This document shows, piece after piece, positions 62,751 to 64,000 of a DNA stretch of 64,000 bases; within the stretch, counting starts at the first letter, position 1, and the number at the start of each line of letters is the position of its first letter. The stretch covers positions 65,945 to 129,944 of the forward strand of contig NZ_QZEX01000007.1 of NCBI RefSeq assembly GCF_003646465.1, read 5' to 3'. Source of the stretch: Chachezhania antarctica. GTDB lineage: Bacteria > Pseudomonadota > Alphaproteobacteria > Rhodobacterales > Rhodobacteraceae. The notes under the pieces are model-generated. The model was given only the letters and a program-made list of their open reading frames with translations. It had not been told where the DNA came from and did no database searches. Position numbers and translations under genes: made by a program.

Positions 62751-63713
62751 TTAACGTGTGCCCAAGCCGAGATAAACTAAACTAGTACTCCTTCTATTTC
62801 CTGCCAATTCATCCAGCAGGTCGATCAAGCTATCAGTTCTCTCCGTGTGCTCAAGGAAGTCTTTTTGTTTGAAGGCTTCGTTTATCTCCGGAGGACTGCC
62901 ATGAAAAAATATTTTGTCTTTGGAGTATATCTGGGTAATCTGATTTATCCGCTCGACCATCCAAGGAGCCGCACTAAAAGATGCGCAATTTGGCGACCTT
63001 GTCATGGATGTCGGCGTGCAGAAATAGATACAGATATGGGGCGTTAAAGGCACCAATGCCTTTCCTCGGAAGGAATTGAAAGTTAGCCCGCTGGTCAGCC
63101 AATCCAAACACCCATCACCAAAAACAAATTTTTTTATTGGCGAGTGAAGTAGCACAAAGAATTGATTGGTGATGAAGCCTTCTTTGCAAAGCTTAGTTGC
63201 AAAATGATAGCTTTGCGACATGTTGCCCTTTCCGACGTTTTCGTTGGGAGGGAGTCCGAGCATTTGAGGATAGGATTCATATCTTGATCGCGATGCTGGG
63301 CTTCTTATCAAGAGCGAGAAAATAAAAAGTAGCAATTTTCGGTGTAGATCTTCTTCCAGCCGATAGAATTTGCACATATCTTTGAGCTTGCGATCTTTCT
63401 TTGTAAAAAGTCTTAGCAGCTGAAAAAATTCCTTGGCGTTTCGGCCAAATGGTTTTAGCTCTTGGATCTGCCCGATGATATTCGGAATGTCGTTGTCAAT
63501 TTCGAAATCCTTCTCGAAATTACTTTCCCATTCAGTGCCTTGGAAAATCGTGTGTCCGTGAAGGCTGTATCCAATTTTGCGGTTCTTGGCTTTCTTTCTG
63601 TCGACCGTTCCATCTGGCTCTATCCAGTGTAAGTTACCTTGCCTGTCGGTCCAGTGTTTCTGTAGGGTGACCGGCCACCAGTGATGATTTCTTGATTTTC
63701 TTGCTCGCGCCAC
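62751..63713 (-). CDS. DUF4238-like protein, AT-rich and probably acquired
   Basis: A 320-aa protein opening RKSRNHHWWPVTLQKHWTDR with a following NLHWIEPDG, like the HxVPxxYL-type N-terminus of DUF4238 proteins, then a mostly helical, basic middle (LRLFTKKDRKLKDMCKFYRL). The start is GTG 63713 with a GGGGGT site upstream. Base composition is far lower in GC than all neighbours and codon use differs, with many AAA, ATT and TTT codons. It sits directly after the rpsI terminator, a known permissive position. The function is unknown; a role as a stand-alone defence or toxin-like gene is only a guess. Confidence 0.7.
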   Translation of the reverse strand: MARARKSRNHHWWPVTLQKHWTDRQGNLHWIEPDGTVDRKKAKNRKIGYSLHGHTIFQGTEWESNFEKDFEIDNDIPNIIGQIQELKPFGRNAKEFFQLLRLFTKKDRKLKDMCKFYRLEEDLHRKLLLFIFSLLIRSPASRSRYESYPQMLGLPPNENVGKGNMSQSYHFATKLCKEGFITNQFFVLLHSPIKKFVFGDGCLDWLTSGLTFNSFRGKALVPLTPHICIYFCTPTSMTRSPNCASFSAAPWMVERINQITQIYSKDKIFFHGSPPEINEAFKQKDFLEHTERTDSLIDLLDELAGNRRSTSLVYLGLGTR

Positions 63714-63865
63714 TGGCTACCCCCCGAGAACGTTTCAGGCTGTGATACTGCTAGACTGCAGCAAAATGCCGCCAGTTGGGCCCTGGCGTGAGGTTTTGCT
63801 GAGCTTTGCGCAGAGTTTCATGGATGCGAAGCCTTCGAAAGGTGACTTGGAAGCCCAGCTCAGTT

Positions 63866-64000
63866 TCACTGATCCGGCGGTATCAACCCCAGCCCCCGCA
63901 GGTAGATCCCGATCCCGGTCTCCAGCAGATCCTCGGGCGGATAGGGGGATTGGGCGCCCGGGGCGGCGCGGGCGTATAGCTCGACCACGCCGTGGCTCAT
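63866..64000 (-). CDS. 3' end of a probable TetR-family regulator (partial)
   Basis: The last 44 codons of a minus-strand gene that continues past the right edge; the stop is at 63866-63868. The sequence reads SHGVVELYARAAPGAQSPYP then EDLLETGIGIYLRGLGLIPP. This resembles the C-terminal helix of TetR/AcrR regulators with the GxxIYLxGLGL ending seen in roseobacters. The ATG at 63998-64000 is probably internal. The DNA-binding part is not in view. Confidence 0.5.
   Translation of the reverse strand: MSHGVVELYARAAPGAQSPYPPEDLLETGIGIYLRGLGLIPPDQ

Overview
The window is 64 kb of high-GC chromosome from an alphaproteobacterium, most likely a member of the Rhodobacterales (Roseobacter group). The evidence is the sciP-ctrA pair, the bamA-skp-fabZ-lpxA-lpxI-lpxB order with LpxI rather than LpxH, a trgB-like gene beside cysK, an AcuI acrylyl-CoA reductase, a MocR gene divergent from a DUF1127 gene, and dispersed roseobacter-type intergenic repeats. 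It reads as ordinary chromosomal backbone: I see no plasmid, phage, IS or CRISPR signature. A few short AT-rich patches (about 10.7-11.1 kb, 13.5-14.4 kb, 34.5 kb, 62.75-63.7 kb) look like accessory inserts.

Layout. 0.2-6.8 kb (+): outer-membrane and lipid A block, from BamA and Skp through FabZ, LpxA and LpxI to LpxB. 6.9-13.4 kb: OsmC protein, tRNA-Arg(CCG), a 55-aa membrane protein, the fumC-DUF4169-RHH operon (-), a secreted protein, a solitary creatinase and a flavodoxin-fold oxidoreductase. 13.7-18.1 kb (-): IspZ-like membrane protein, PmtA-type phospholipid methyltransferase, SspB, then ChrA translationally coupled to a rhodanese/ChrB-domain protein. 18.5-36.4 kb (+): secreted protein, DinB, alpha/beta hydrolase, AcuI, USP, BCCT transporter, class V aminotransferase, photolyase, CFA-type methyltransferase, TrgB-like GGCT-Nudix fusion, CysK, a large MscS channel, AlaX editing protein and a SulP transporter. 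37.2-44.7 kb (+): leucine/isovalerate catabolism (Ivd, acyl-CoA synthetase, MccB, MccA) with LprI-like and ASCH genes inserted. 45.0-48.4 kb (-): RACo-type corrinoid reactivator and MnmA. 48.5-54.3 kb (+): SciP, CtrA, LigA, RecG and a 40-aa membrane peptide. 54.5-60 kb: NifU-like scaffold, HisI, GluQ, methyltransferase, TrmFO, enoyl-CoA hydratase, PaaI thioesterase, DUF1127. 60.1-62.7 kb (+): MocR regulator, then rplM-rpsI. 62.75-64 kb (-): an AT-rich DUF4238-like gene and the 3' end of a probable TetR gene.

How the parts connect. The first block builds the outer membrane. AcuI, the BCCT carrier and USP fit handling of DMSP, betaine and acrylate in a marine lifestyle, but only by neighbourhood. 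Ivd-MccB-MccA covers the first half of the leucine route; methylglutaconyl-CoA hydratase and HMG-CoA lyase are not beside it. SciP and CtrA form the cell-cycle/gene-transfer regulatory node, and CtrA-type TTAA-N7-TTAA boxes can be read upstream of sciP and ctrA (one mismatch each) and upstream of the pmtA-type gene (perfect).

The most noteworthy non-coding observations are the CtrA boxes, two completely overlapping divergent sigma70-type promoters between mocR and the DUF1127 gene, a 40-bp nested palindrome upstream of the 55-aa membrane protein, a TGAAC-N4-GTTCA operator candidate before ivd, several large perfect inverted repeats (4.7, 7.4, 36.4, 42.1, 44.8 kb), and a four-copy dispersed GAGTATTTT element at gene 3' ends. 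I did not find a system I would call clearly new; the candidates are ranked in the findings.
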